Shown: positions 30,835 through 37,222 of the stretch, in pieces
How the letters are laid out: every line of letters begins with the position of its first letter
Numbering within the stretch: position 1 is the first letter of the stretch
NCBI GenBank assembly: GCA_017632155.1
Contig: JAGBRZ010000154.1
Location: forward strand, 1-39,236
DNA: 39,236 nt
Source: Clostridia bacterium
GTDB taxonomy: Bacteria; Bacillota_A; Clostridia; Oscillospirales; CAG-272
Direction: 5' to 3'
Made by a program: the position numbers and the translations under genes
The notes under the pieces: generated by a model
What the model was told of the DNA's origin: nothing
Database searches by the model: none
The model's input: only the letters and a program-made list of their open reading frames with translations

Positions 30835-31478
30835 CGGTTTACCTCCTCAACGTAGCACCAACTTTGCGGCGCTTTCCGCAATGGCTTGTATTCGTCAGTA
30901 CAAAAAGGTGCACTACAATCGTCCTCGATGTTAAAACCGTTTCCTCGGTCTATCCATCTGCAACCACGGCATTTTCCATCGTTGCAACAGCCGACGTTTG
31001 ACGGAACAATAAACTCGCTCAACTTTTTCGGTTGGTCGTAAATCACAAGATTGGAAATATTCCATCCGTACAGACGCTTTCCGTTCCCATACTCACACAG
31101 ATCTTCGAGGTTCTCAAAGCCGGTGTTCTCAAAAGACCTATCATCCAGCCAGTAGATCGCTCCGGAATGAGCTTGAATCGGATCGTATTCGTCAATGTTT
31201 CGGCACACAAAATCTCCTATGACTTTGCCGTTTCCAAGTTTCCACGGCAATCCGTCCTCTCTCCCTATACTGCTTTTCGCCTTGCCGTTTTTTACAAACA
31301 AAGGAGTTTGCGGCACATAAGTATCGGCTATGTGCTTTCTTCTATCTGCGGTGCAATAGATATACACCTTAAACGGCGTTTCCAATTTCGGCTTGGTCTT
31401 TCTCACCTCAACCGTCTTTTTGCCCGATGCAATCATCTCGCACCACTTTGGATGAATGCTTATCAATACCGATTTCAT
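30831..31478 (-). CDS. ASCH-domain protein with Cys-rich C-terminus
   Basis: This 215-aa protein starts at 31478 with MKSVLISIHPKWCEMIASGK, then KTVEVRKTKP, the hallmark opening of ASCH (PUA-like) domains that bind RNA or modified nucleotides. The middle has VIGDFVCRNIDEYDP and NLVIYDQPKKLSEF. Residues about 170-205 hold a Cys cluster (CCNDGKCRGCRW, DDCSAPFC) that may bind zinc. Sits between AP2 and Lar-like genes in the early operon. Phage ASCH proteins are proposed to act on RNA or in evasion; the target here is unknown. Confidence 0.8.
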   Translation of the reverse strand: MKSVLISIHPKWCEMIASGKKTVEVRKTKPKLETPFKVYIYCTADRRKHIADTYVPQTPLFVKNGKAKSSIGREDGLPWKLGNGKVIGDFVCRNIDEYDPIQAHSGAIYWLDDRSFENTGFENLEDLCEYGNGKRLYGWNISNLVIYDQPKKLSEFIVPSNVGCCNDGKCRGCRWIDRGNGFNIEDDCSAPFCTDEYKPLRKAPQSWCYVEEVNR

Positions 31479-31479
31479 T

Positions 31480-31947
31480 TTATTCTCCTTTCTTTTCAGC
31501 AGCTTGTTTGGCTTCAATAATCGGCAAAAAGTATTCCTGCTCTGCAGCTTCACGCGCTTGAATTGCGTCCTTAATATCGTGATAGCCGCCGAGGTATATA
31601 CACTTCTTTTGAACGTAGATAATAGCCTTCCAAATACCTTTTTGCTTCGCCCAATAGACGCCCTTGTGACCGCTCGTGTTGTTTTTATAAGGTTCTGATC
31701 TTTCGATTGCTTGAAAATTCGTGTGAAACGCTGTGTTTGTCTCGATCCGCTCTTTCGAGTTTTCGGCAATCATTTCCAGCGCTCGCTCGCGCCGCAAACA
31801 CCCGCAACTTTTCGATCTGCCGGTCCTGATGCTATTTGCTCTTACATCCCGTACGGTGCCGCACTCGCACCGGCATTTGTAGTATAGTAAACGTCCCTTC
31901 CGAAACTCACCCAGGATTGTCCATCTTCCAACCTTTTGATCGATCAT
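31480..31947 (-). CDS. AP2-domain DNA-binding protein with zinc-binding N-terminus
   Basis: This 155-aa protein starts at 31947 (MIDQKVGRWTILGEFRKGRL). The N-terminal half has CRCECGTVRDVR and SKSCGCLRRE, a Cys4 motif typical of phage AP2/HNH-associated proteins. The C-terminal half is an AP2 domain: SGHKGVYWAKQKGIWKAIIY, GGYHDIKDAIQAREAAEQEY. An HNH nuclease, often fused to such modules in homing endonucleases, is absent, so it may be a DNA-binding regulator or a remnant. It overlaps PcfJ by four bases. Confidence 0.8.
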   Translation of the reverse strand: MIDQKVGRWTILGEFRKGRLLYYKCRCECGTVRDVRANSIRTGRSKSCGCLRRERALEMIAENSKERIETNTAFHTNFQAIERSEPYKNNTSGHKGVYWAKQKGIWKAIIYVQKKCIYLGGYHDIKDAIQAREAAEQEYFLPIIEAKQAAEKKGE

Positions 31948-33236
31948 TTTTGCTCCACCTGCTTTCTCACAATCGTTTGGACCCAATTATTAACAAATGC
32001 GATAACGTCATCCTCAGGCTTTGAATCCTTAAATCCATAACATTGTTGAAGCGCCTTTCTGTCAAACCGATATTCAATCGTCACAAATGATGTTTCTATT
32101 TCTGTCGTTTTTCTACAAAATGCAATTAAAGATATTCCGTCCACAACTTTTTGATCATATCCCATCTTTCCAACACAGTGTTGCAACGTGTCTCCCTCTT
32201 TCAACAAATCGGATACTGATGCCGGGATAATAATAGAATATTGCTCCCCGTCATATGCAAATTTTTGCAGTTCTTTCGACCTTGCGGCAAAATCCTGATA
32301 CAATTTTTTTCTCTTTTTTGCATCAAGCTTTGCTTTGAGTGATGCATATTCTGCGATTCTCAAATCGTGCATCCGCGCAAAATCATTTGGGAATACGTTC
32401 TTTGTATCTGTCAGATCCAGCTTCAGTGCTTTTATGGCTTTTAAATAGTCATTATAGCAACGGCTCAGGGGTTCCCCAAGATCGGAAAGATACTCTATCA
32501 ACCTCTCTCGATCAATTTTGGTTTTTCTCACTTCCGGCACCAACAAAGCACACAGCCTGTCGTTTTGGTTCTTTTTGTTGCAGATCCGTCTTGCTTCTTC
32601 AATGCTTTTCTTGCTTTTATATGCATATAACGTTGCCTGCGATCCGTATATAACCGCTTCATTTCGGTGCTCCCACAAGAAGCGCCGGAATTGCTTATCC
32701 CTTTTGCACTTTTCGATCAACACCGGTGAAACGGGAATCTCCATCTTCCCAAACAGTTCAAGAGAATGATCCTCTCGGTATCGGTTGATATAGTCGATTA
32801 CGTCCCCGCAGGAATACCCGCAATATCTAAATTCAGGTATTTCTTTCAACATTTCTGCGTTGATGTATACGCGCCACATTCCCATCGGCATAACAGGTGT
32901 ATCCCAAACGTCAAAATCCTCTTTTCCAAATTGTTTGAACGGATAACCCGCGCAATGGTAGTAAATATCCCTTGCCTCAAAAATCGGAGTATATCCTGAC
33001 ATCTTGCTGTAAATAAGATTTTTATAAATAGGCACGCTGTTGCCCGTAGAATTACGGTATACCTCTGTGATCTTTACTCCTTTTCCACTGTATAACCGCG
33101 TAGCAAACACACGTTCCACAATCTCTCCGTCAACGTATTGAAGATAAGATGCAAAATGCTTCTTCCCGTCAGCGTGCGATTCGCTCCATTCTTTTACCTC
33201 TTGCGGAATCTCTCCGCTTATTCTCCGGAGATCCAT
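31944..33236 (-). CDS. PcfJ-like protein
   Basis: This 430-aa protein ends with the PcfJ signature: LLKEGDTLQHCVGKMGYDQK, ISLIAFCRK, FVTIEYRFDRKALQQCYGFK and VIAFVNNWV. PcfJ proteins are found with PcfK in conjugative plasmids such as pCF10 and in many Firmicutes phages; function is not established. The ATG at 33236 overlaps the PcfK stop (TGATG) and has no strong ribosome site, so translation is coupled. The N-terminal two thirds have Cys/His-containing stretches (YYHCAGYPFKQFG) and helical linkers. Confidence 0.85.
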   Translation of the reverse strand: MDLRRISGEIPQEVKEWSESHADGKKHFASYLQYVDGEIVERVFATRLYSGKGVKITEVYRNSTGNSVPIYKNLIYSKMSGYTPIFEARDIYYHCAGYPFKQFGKEDFDVWDTPVMPMGMWRVYINAEMLKEIPEFRYCGYSCGDVIDYINRYREDHSLELFGKMEIPVSPVLIEKCKRDKQFRRFLWEHRNEAVIYGSQATLYAYKSKKSIEEARRICNKKNQNDRLCALLVPEVRKTKIDRERLIEYLSDLGEPLSRCYNDYLKAIKALKLDLTDTKNVFPNDFARMHDLRIAEYASLKAKLDAKKRKKLYQDFAARSKELQKFAYDGEQYSIIIPASVSDLLKEGDTLQHCVGKMGYDQKVVDGISLIAFCRKTTEIETSFVTIEYRFDRKALQQCYGFKDSKPEDDVIAFVNNWVQTIVRKQVEQK

Positions 33237-33607
33237 CACAAAAACAGATCAATAGAGATCTGTTCCTCATCCATTTTGGATACGCGCTTTTCCGGTTTAT
33301 CTTCTTTGGGCTTATCGGTCTGCTTTTTTGCTGCTTTTACAGGTTGCGACTTCTCAACATCCTCGCCTTTGATGCTGTCCTCTTCAAAGAAATGCACAGC
33401 CCAACCAAACACCGTCATGTCTTCAATGCAAGCTACACCATTCACGGCAAGCCTACGTGCTTCTCCTTTGATATAATTCCAACACTGTGACAGCGTTTTC
33501 TGTCCTTCGTTGATCTTCAAAGCAAGAGCATCGCTTGCCGTTTTCTCCAAATGAGCAAGAACGAGCTGTTCATTTTGCGTTTCCGCTTTTAACTGTAATC
33601 TTCCCAT
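33236..33607 (-). CDS. PcfK-like protein
   Basis: This 123-aa protein matches the PcfK family: QLVLAHLEKTASDALALKIN, GQKTLSQCWNYIKGEARRLA and CIEDMTVFGWAVHFFEEDSI. A Lys/Glu/Pro-rich tail follows and the end is SIDLFL. PcfK is nearly always encoded just before PcfJ, as here with overlapping stop and start. The pair may act together; its role is unknown. Confidence 0.85.
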   Translation of the reverse strand: MGRLQLKAETQNEQLVLAHLEKTASDALALKINEGQKTLSQCWNYIKGEARRLAVNGVACIEDMTVFGWAVHFFEEDSIKGEDVEKSQPVKAAKKQTDKPKEDKPEKRVSKMDEEQISIDLFL

Positions 33608-33625
33608 GATTCCTCCACCGGGTTT

Positions 33626-33970
33626 TCAAACCCTCTCCAAACTATCGATAAAATCAAACGGATAATCGTCCCCGAGGATGGCAAGATGCGCTCTGATAAA
33701 GGCTTCTTGCTCCTCTTTGGTCTTCATACGTCCGTTTGCGCGGTAGATGCGCTTCCATGAGCCAATCCAACAAAGAATCTCATCCTTGGTCGCGCCCGCC
33801 TCTGCCAGCGCAACCGCGCCGTACAGGATCCACGTCTTTTGCATCTCGACTTCTTCTTGATCAATCCGCTGATTGGCAACTGTATTGACGGCTTCGTTGA
33901 TCTTCTGCCGAACCGAAGGTTTCAGATCTTCCCATTCCTTTGGGAGATTCAAACGATATGCACAGTTCAT
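33626..33970 (-). CDS. Hypothetical helical protein
   Basis: This 114-aa protein starts at 33970 (MNCAYRLNLPKEWEDLKPSV), with GGAGGAGATAAGC before ATG. Helices dominate (RQKINEAVNTVANQRIDQEE, ALAEAGATKDEILCWIGSWK). No family recognised. Cotranscribed with PcfK; 18 bases separate them. Confidence 0.6.
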   Translation of the reverse strand: MNCAYRLNLPKEWEDLKPSVRQKINEAVNTVANQRIDQEEVEMQKTWILYGAVALAEAGATKDEILCWIGSWKRIYRANGRMKTKEEQEAFIRAHLAILGDDYPFDFIDSLERV

Positions 33971-33972
33971 GC

Positions 33973-34056
33973 TTATCTCCTCCACAATATCAATTTCTGA
34001 TCTTCTGCAATTCGCTTGTTCGCAATCTCTATCCTACGATTGACCCATTCACTCAT
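33973..34056 (-). CDS. 27-aa small protein in an otherwise empty gap
   Basis: An ATG at 34056 opens MSEWVNRRIEIANKRIAEDQ and the frame ends KLILWRR two bases before the next gene's ATG. It fills the only 100-base gap of this operon, and its end contains the next ribosome site. The peptide is amphipathic and basic. Ribosome site weak (TTGAG at wide spacing), so the call is tentative. Confidence 0.4.
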   Translation of the reverse strand: MSEWVNRRIEIANKRIAEDQKLILWRR

Positions 34057-34072
34057 CAATCGTATTCTCAAA

Positions 34073-34690
34073 CTATGCCGACGGCTTGTCTGTCGGCACG
34101 GTTTCGTTCGCTTCGGGTTCTGTCTTGGCATGCTGACCTCCAATTTGCTTTCTTAGTTCTTGCATTGCCTCTTCGAATGCACTCTCTTCTTTTTCATTCG
34201 ACCAGTCAAGTGCCTGTCCACATTTATAGCAAAAAGGCGGGTCTAAAACGCGTTCAAGAGATTCCACATCTTGAGACTCCATGCAAAAAGGGCAAAAAGC
34301 ATGATATTCTTCACTGCCCTCATCTTCTACTACTCGACTCGGTGTCAACCGAGCACCCTGCTCCTCGCGGAAAGCGTGATAATAAAGAAACCCTACGTTT
34401 TCTGCGAGTCTTATCAGCTTTTTGAGCAGCTTTGAGTCCATCTTAAATCTCAAAGTCGATCTCACGTCGGTCGAAAGTCCAACCGTTACCGTCAGATCGT
34501 TCACCTCTCCGTTTTCATCAATATTTTCATTTCCAAAACAATTGAGCTGCGGATTAGGAATAAACTGCACTCGTACAGGATATTCGCCGTCTATAACAAG
34601 CGGTTGCAGATCCGTCTCTTTTTCGCAAAACTTTTTCAAATCATCGACAGCGCGTTCATATGTCGATTGCGCGATTCCTCTTTCCTTCAT
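34073..34690 (-). CDS. Hypothetical protein with C-terminal zinc ribbon
   Basis: This 205-aa protein begins MKERGIAQSTYERAVDDLKK. Residues about 85-125 (DVRSTLRFKMDSKLLKKLIR) look mixed alpha/beta. Around 132-160 there is a zinc ribbon (FCPFCMESQD and FCYKCGQALDW). The tail is acidic and likely disordered. The start overlaps the previous gene (ATGA). No named family recognised. Confidence 0.6.
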   Translation of the reverse strand: MKERGIAQSTYERAVDDLKKFCEKETDLQPLVIDGEYPVRVQFIPNPQLNCFGNENIDENGEVNDLTVTVGLSTDVRSTLRFKMDSKLLKKLIRLAENVGFLYYHAFREEQGARLTPSRVVEDEGSEEYHAFCPFCMESQDVESLERVLDPPFCYKCGQALDWSNEKEESAFEEAMQELRKQIGGQHAKTEPEANETVPTDKPSA

Positions 34691-34962
34691 TTCTTCCCCT
34701 CCGTTATCGGTTTAAATATTGCCTCGTATCTTGCCAGTGCAGTCTTCACCGTGTCATCCGGTGCGTTCCATCGCACGATCGATACGTCTGATGGCTTTGC
34801 ATAGATCACGCTGGGTGCGTGCCGGTCGTGAAGCTCCATTGAGATCACCGACTGTCCAAACAGCCTACGGACGCATGACACACCGTAGGCATAATATAAC
34901 GAATTTTGATATTTGCAAAGGGCGTGAGTTTCCACCGCCAAAAGCGCTTCGTGCAGTTTCAT
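34687..34962 (-). CDS. Hypothetical protein
   Basis: This 91-aa protein begins MKLHEALLAVETHALCKYQN. No recognisable domain; possible small alpha/beta fold with VSIVRWNAPDDTVKTALARY near the end. Cotranscribed, overlapping the next gene by four bases. Confidence 0.6.
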   Translation of the reverse strand: MKLHEALLAVETHALCKYQNSLYYAYGVSCVRRLFGQSVISMELHDRHAPSVIYAKPSDVSIVRWNAPDDTVKTALARYEAIFKPITEGKK

Positions 34963-34971
34963 AGTTCCCCC

Positions 34972-35295
34972 TTACAAGCAATCCGCATATTGCGGCTGCT
35001 CCATCAGCTTTTTATAGTGCGAGAGAGGAACTTCCTCTCTCGCCAGTCTTTCAAACGCCAGCGCGGCATGCTCTTCGCTATCAAAGCGAAACCGGACCAC
35101 AAAGCGTTCCCCCGCCTTTGGAAGCCCGGCACCGACACCGAACACGTTTGCACAGCTGATCGGGTTTGCAGCAATAACTGCGTTTTCTTCCAGTCGGACA
35201 GTTGTTCCATCCGGCATTATTGTTTTTCGAAGAATCTTGATATCTTCTCTGCGCTCGATCGAAAATTCGTCGGATATGTAGCAGTTCACTATCAT
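34972..35295 (-). CDS. Hypothetical protein
   Basis: This 107-aa protein has its ATG at 35295, after GGAGGGG at seven bases; a TTG codon directly before it is a less likely start. It begins MIVNCYISDEFSIERREDIK and later has FVVRFRFDSEEHAALAFERL, which looks like a ferredoxin-like alpha/beta element. Overlaps the stop of the upstream gene (TGATG). No family recognised. Confidence 0.6.
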   Translation of the reverse strand: MIVNCYISDEFSIERREDIKILRKTIMPDGTTVRLEENAVIAANPISCANVFGVGAGLPKAGERFVVRFRFDSEEHAALAFERLAREEVPLSHYKKLMEQPQYADCL

Positions 35296-35537
35296 CAATA
35301 GCCCCTCCTTGTGTCAAAAATACTCACGGTCTTTTTTTCATAGGGTACGGTGCTGGGCATGACCTTGCTTCGCGGGTACAACACAAGATGAGTTCCCTTG
35401 TCATACCCTGTGTAGATATGTACTACGTGACCGTTTACACGTTCCTCCACGATCTTTGGAGGATGCTTGTCCCCTCCGCGTTGCGGAAGGAATCCTGTGA
35501 CCCAATAGGTCACAACGTCCTTGATGCGCTCGGTCAT
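35295..35537 (-). CDS. Small hypothetical protein
   Basis: This 80-aa protein begins MTERIKDVVTYWVTGFLPQR and includes VEERVNGHVVHIYTGYDKGT. Beta-rich, no recognised family. It forms a coupled pair with the next gene. Confidence 0.55.
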   Translation of the reverse strand: MTERIKDVVTYWVTGFLPQRGGDKHPPKIVEERVNGHVVHIYTGYDKGTHLVLYPRSKVMPSTVPYEKKTVSIFDTRRGY

Positions 35538-35567
35538 CCAAACACCTCTTTTCTTATTTTACCAATA

Positions 35568-35747
35568 TTAAGATTTATCGTGGGATGCTCCCAACAGGAT
35601 CAGCAATAACCACCCCAGCGCGCCAACCGCCCACCAGCCAAGTGTCATACTCCCGCCGTTTTCGATTTTGCCCACGATCCCAAGGACCACTAAAAGGCAG
35701 AGCCAAAAGGATACACCGGCAATTTTTCTGCAAAATCTTGCTATCAT
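35568..35747 (-). CDS. Small two-span membrane protein
   Basis: This 59-aa protein starts at 35747 with GAGGAGGTGCTTT before ATG. Two hydrophobic helices (VSFWLCLLVVLGIVG and LGWWAVGALGWLLLILLG) are separated by a short loop. Early expression plus size suggest a host-membrane or exclusion function, unproven. Confidence 0.6.
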   Translation of the reverse strand: MIARFCRKIAGVSFWLCLLVVLGIVGKIENGGSMTLGWWAVGALGWLLLILLGASHDKS

Positions 35748-35758
35748 AAAGCACCTCC

Positions 35759-36061
35759 TCAATGGCACACGCTGCGACGTGCCGATTCGCTCACACGAGC
35801 CTCTGCGCTCGTGTCTTTCTTTTTAATATAGCGATCTCCCGCATTTTCCGGATCGATTTCCATCACTTCAAAGTAATCCAGCATGTGGATTCCTCCTTCA
35901 AAGTCAATGCGTGGGGTCTTGCCCATTCCAATCCTTATCCTCAGCTTCCAGTTGCGAATCAGCTCCGCCGCCTTAGATGGAGAGCATCCCATCAGTTCCT
36001 GCACGTCCTTGACGCGCAATGCTTCTTTGGAGAATATCTCCTCCCTGCGCTCGTAGGTCAT
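35759..36061 (-). CDS. Small HTH protein, excisionase- or regulator-like
   Basis: This 100-aa protein begins MTYERREEIFSKEALRVKDV. Residues 11-45 (KDVQELMGCSPSKAAELIRN) read as a winged or MerR-like helix-turn-helix, as in excisionases and small phage regulators; RIGMGKTPRIDFEGGIHMLD follows. It is the second gene of the leftward early operon, behind an XRE gene. It could be the excisionase partner of the integrase; confidence in that role is low. Confidence 0.6.
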   Translation of the reverse strand: MTYERREEIFSKEALRVKDVQELMGCSPSKAAELIRNWKLRIRIGMGKTPRIDFEGGIHMLDYFEVMEIDPENAGDRYIKKKDTSAEARVSESARRSVCH

Positions 36062-36062
36062 A

Positions 36063-36281
36063 TTAGTTCTCCTCTGCGATCAGGCTGTCGATCGTCATGT
36101 TGAAACGCTTGGAAAGCGCGATCACCATATCAAACGGGATTGCCTTCGTTCCGTTCACCGCGTGCAAAAGCATCGATTCCGACCAACCGATCTGCTCTGC
36201 AAGCCCGCGGTTCGTCAATTCAAAATCGATCATCAGCTTTTTGATACGCTTGCGAAATGCCTCTCTCTGTTTCTCGGTCAT
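36063..36281 (-). CDS. XRE-family HTH regulator
   Basis: This 72-aa protein is almost entirely an XRE helix-turn-helix: IKKLMIDFELTNRGLAEQIG, WSESMLLHAVNGTKAIPFDM, VIALSKRFNMTIDSLI. AGGAGGTAAAAGAG precedes ATG. It is the second regulator after the divergent switch and is preceded by a 160-base leader with two strong hairpins. Probably an anti-repressor-like or Cro-like early regulator. Confidence 0.8.
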   Translation of the reverse strand: MTEKQREAFRKRIKKLMIDFELTNRGLAEQIGWSESMLLHAVNGTKAIPFDMVIALSKRFNMTIDSLIAEEN

Positions 36282-36313
36282 CTCTTTTACCTCCTGTAAA
36301 TAGTTTGATTTTG

Positions 36314-36365
36314 TTCTTGCGGGCTAAATCATGCAGTTAGGGGTACACGATTTAGCCCGCAAGAA
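36314..36365. other. Perfect 17-bp palindrome with 18-base loop in an early leader
   Basis: TTCTTGCGGGCTAAATC (36314-36330) and GATTTAGCCCGCAAGAA (36349-36365) pair without mismatch. Neither strand has a following T tract, so it is not an ordinary terminator. On the leftward message it lies in the 5' leader of the XRE gene at 36063-36281. Candidates are a structured RNA leader, a protein-binding site or an origin or nick element. Confidence 0.75.
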
Positions 36366-36382
36366 TTTCGGGATTGTCGAAT

Positions 36383-36402
36383 GTTGGATGTGAACATCCG
36401 AC
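36383..36402. other. Second hairpin in the same early leader
   Basis: GTTGGATGT (36383-36391) pairs with ACATCCGAC (36394-36402), nine pairs including one G-T, with only two bases between the arms. It is adjacent to the long palindrome at 36314-36365. Confidence 0.6.
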
Positions 36403-36434
36403 TTATGGCATATCGCCACCCTTATTTCAAAACA

Positions 36435-36447
36435 GCAATATTATTGC
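36435..36447. promoter_or_regulatory. Operator-like site O1 (GCAA-N5-TTGC) at the end of the Cro-like gene
   Basis: GCAATATTATTGC sits in the centre of a perfect 21-bp palindrome (36431-36451, 10-bp arms, 1-base centre). It overlaps the stop codon of the 36441-36641 gene. It has the same half-sites as four sites in the divergent promoter region. Confidence 0.65.
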
Positions 36448-36641
36448 TGTTGCGCGGCAAAAAAAATATAATCAATACTTTCACTGGGAAACGCGTTCTT
36501 GAATCTTTTCATGAAACCGGATGATGCATTTGCTCTTCCCTGCTCCACTTTTTCATACATAGAAAGAGTCATTCCAAGTTTCTTTGCCATCATTTCTTGT
36601 GACAATCCTTGATTTTTTCTAAATTCTTTCAGTCTATCCAT
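36441..36641 (-). CDS. XRE-family Cro-like repressor (first leftward gene)
   Basis: This 66-aa XRE protein starts at 36641 (MDRLKEFRKNQGLSQEMMAK), with GGAAGGGGGTGG upstream of ATG. The HTH continues KLGMTLSMYEKVEQGRANAS. It is the first gene of the leftward early operon, transcribed from a perfect consensus promoter (36685-36713) that contains operator-like sites. This is the position of a Cro-type repressor. Its stop codon overlaps operator O1. Confidence 0.8.
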   Translation of the reverse strand: MDRLKEFRKNQGLSQEMMAKKLGMTLSMYEKVEQGRANASSGFMKRFKNAFPSESIDYIFFAAQQQ

Positions 36642-36684
36642 TTGAAACCACCCCCTTCCGCAACAAAATTGCTGTGTTGCATTT

Positions 36685-36713
36685 ATTATACACCGCAATT
36701 TTGTTGCTGTCAA
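36685..36713 (-). promoter_or_regulatory. Leftward early promoter, perfect consensus
   Basis: On the minus strand TTGACA (36713-36708), 17 bases, TATAAT (36690-36685). The spacer holds operator site 36695-36707. Drives the Cro-like gene and the early operon. Confidence 0.9.
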
Positions 36714-36734
36714 TACTTTTTTTGAAAAAAATCA

Positions 36735-36762
36735 TTGAAAACAGCAATTTTTTTGCTATAAT
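36735..36762 (+). promoter_or_regulatory. Rightward repressor promoter
   Basis: TTGAAA (36735-36740), 16 bases, TATAAT (36757-36762). Operator site 36744-36756 fills the spacer. Drives the repressor and the SWIM-domain membrane protein. Confidence 0.8.
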
Positions 36763-36805
36763 ATAGGTGAAGTAGCAATATTTTTGTGGAAAGGTGGCTA
36801 AAAAA

Positions 36806-37219
36806 ATGGCAAGCAGATCAAAAGAAATCTCTGATAATATTGGTTCGCGAATTAAGATCTATAGAAAGCAATCGGGTTTTACACAAAAAACACTTGCAGA
36901 AAAACTTTATAAAAGCGAAAGTACAGTTAGAATGTGGGAACTTGGTAAGTCTGAACCAGATATTGGTACGATTGTAAGACTTTCAGAAATATTAAACGTT
37001 CCTGTAGAATTGCTCCTCAATGTTGACAAAGATAATCTTTCTGAACCTGATCAGGTGTTGCGTGATGTTGCTCTCTATATTCAAGACCATCCTGCCGAAC
37101 CCGAAACCCCGGTGCAACAGCTCAAACGCGAATTCTACTCCCTTGTTGATCAGATGGACGAAGACCAGCTCCGTGAGATTAACAATTATATTGAATTTAT
37201 TGCAAATAAGAAGAAGTGA
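36806..37219 (+). CDS. CI-like XRE repressor
   Basis: This 137-aa protein uses the ATG at 36806, eight bases after GGAAAGGTGG; a GTG four codons upstream lies inside that ribosome site. The N-terminal XRE domain is clear: IGSRIKIYRKQSGFTQKTLA, EKLYKSESTVRMWELGKSEP, DIGTIVRLSEILNVPVELLL. The C-terminal part (about 85-137) is helical with acidic residues and may dimerise; it lacks an S24 peptidase domain, so cleavage-based induction is not expected. Divergent from the Cro-like gene, with operators between, so it is the likely lysogeny repressor. Confidence 0.85.
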   Translation: MASRSKEISDNIGSRIKIYRKQSGFTQKTLAEKLYKSESTVRMWELGKSEPDIGTIVRLSEILNVPVELLLNVDKDNLSEPDQVLRDVALYIQDHPAEPETPVQQLKREFYSLVDQMDEDQLREINNYIEFIANKKK

Positions 37220-37222
37220 GAT

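Larger units (their letters stand above)
36660..36786. promoter_or_regulatory. Operator cluster of the divergent lysis/lysogeny switch
   Basis: Four GCAA-N5-TTGC sites: 36660-36672 (GCAACAAAATTGC), 36695-36707 (its exact inverted copy), 36744-36756 (GCAATTTTTTTGC) and 36774-36786 (last base degenerate). The second and third lie inside the spacers of the leftward and rightward promoters. The first lies just downstream of the leftward start and the fourth just before the repressor's ribosome site. Binding by the two XRE proteins is inferred. Confidence 0.8.

Noticed and set aside
36314..36365. Long palindrome interpreted as attP or as a terminator
   Set aside because: It is far from int, and neither strand has a T tract after the stem.
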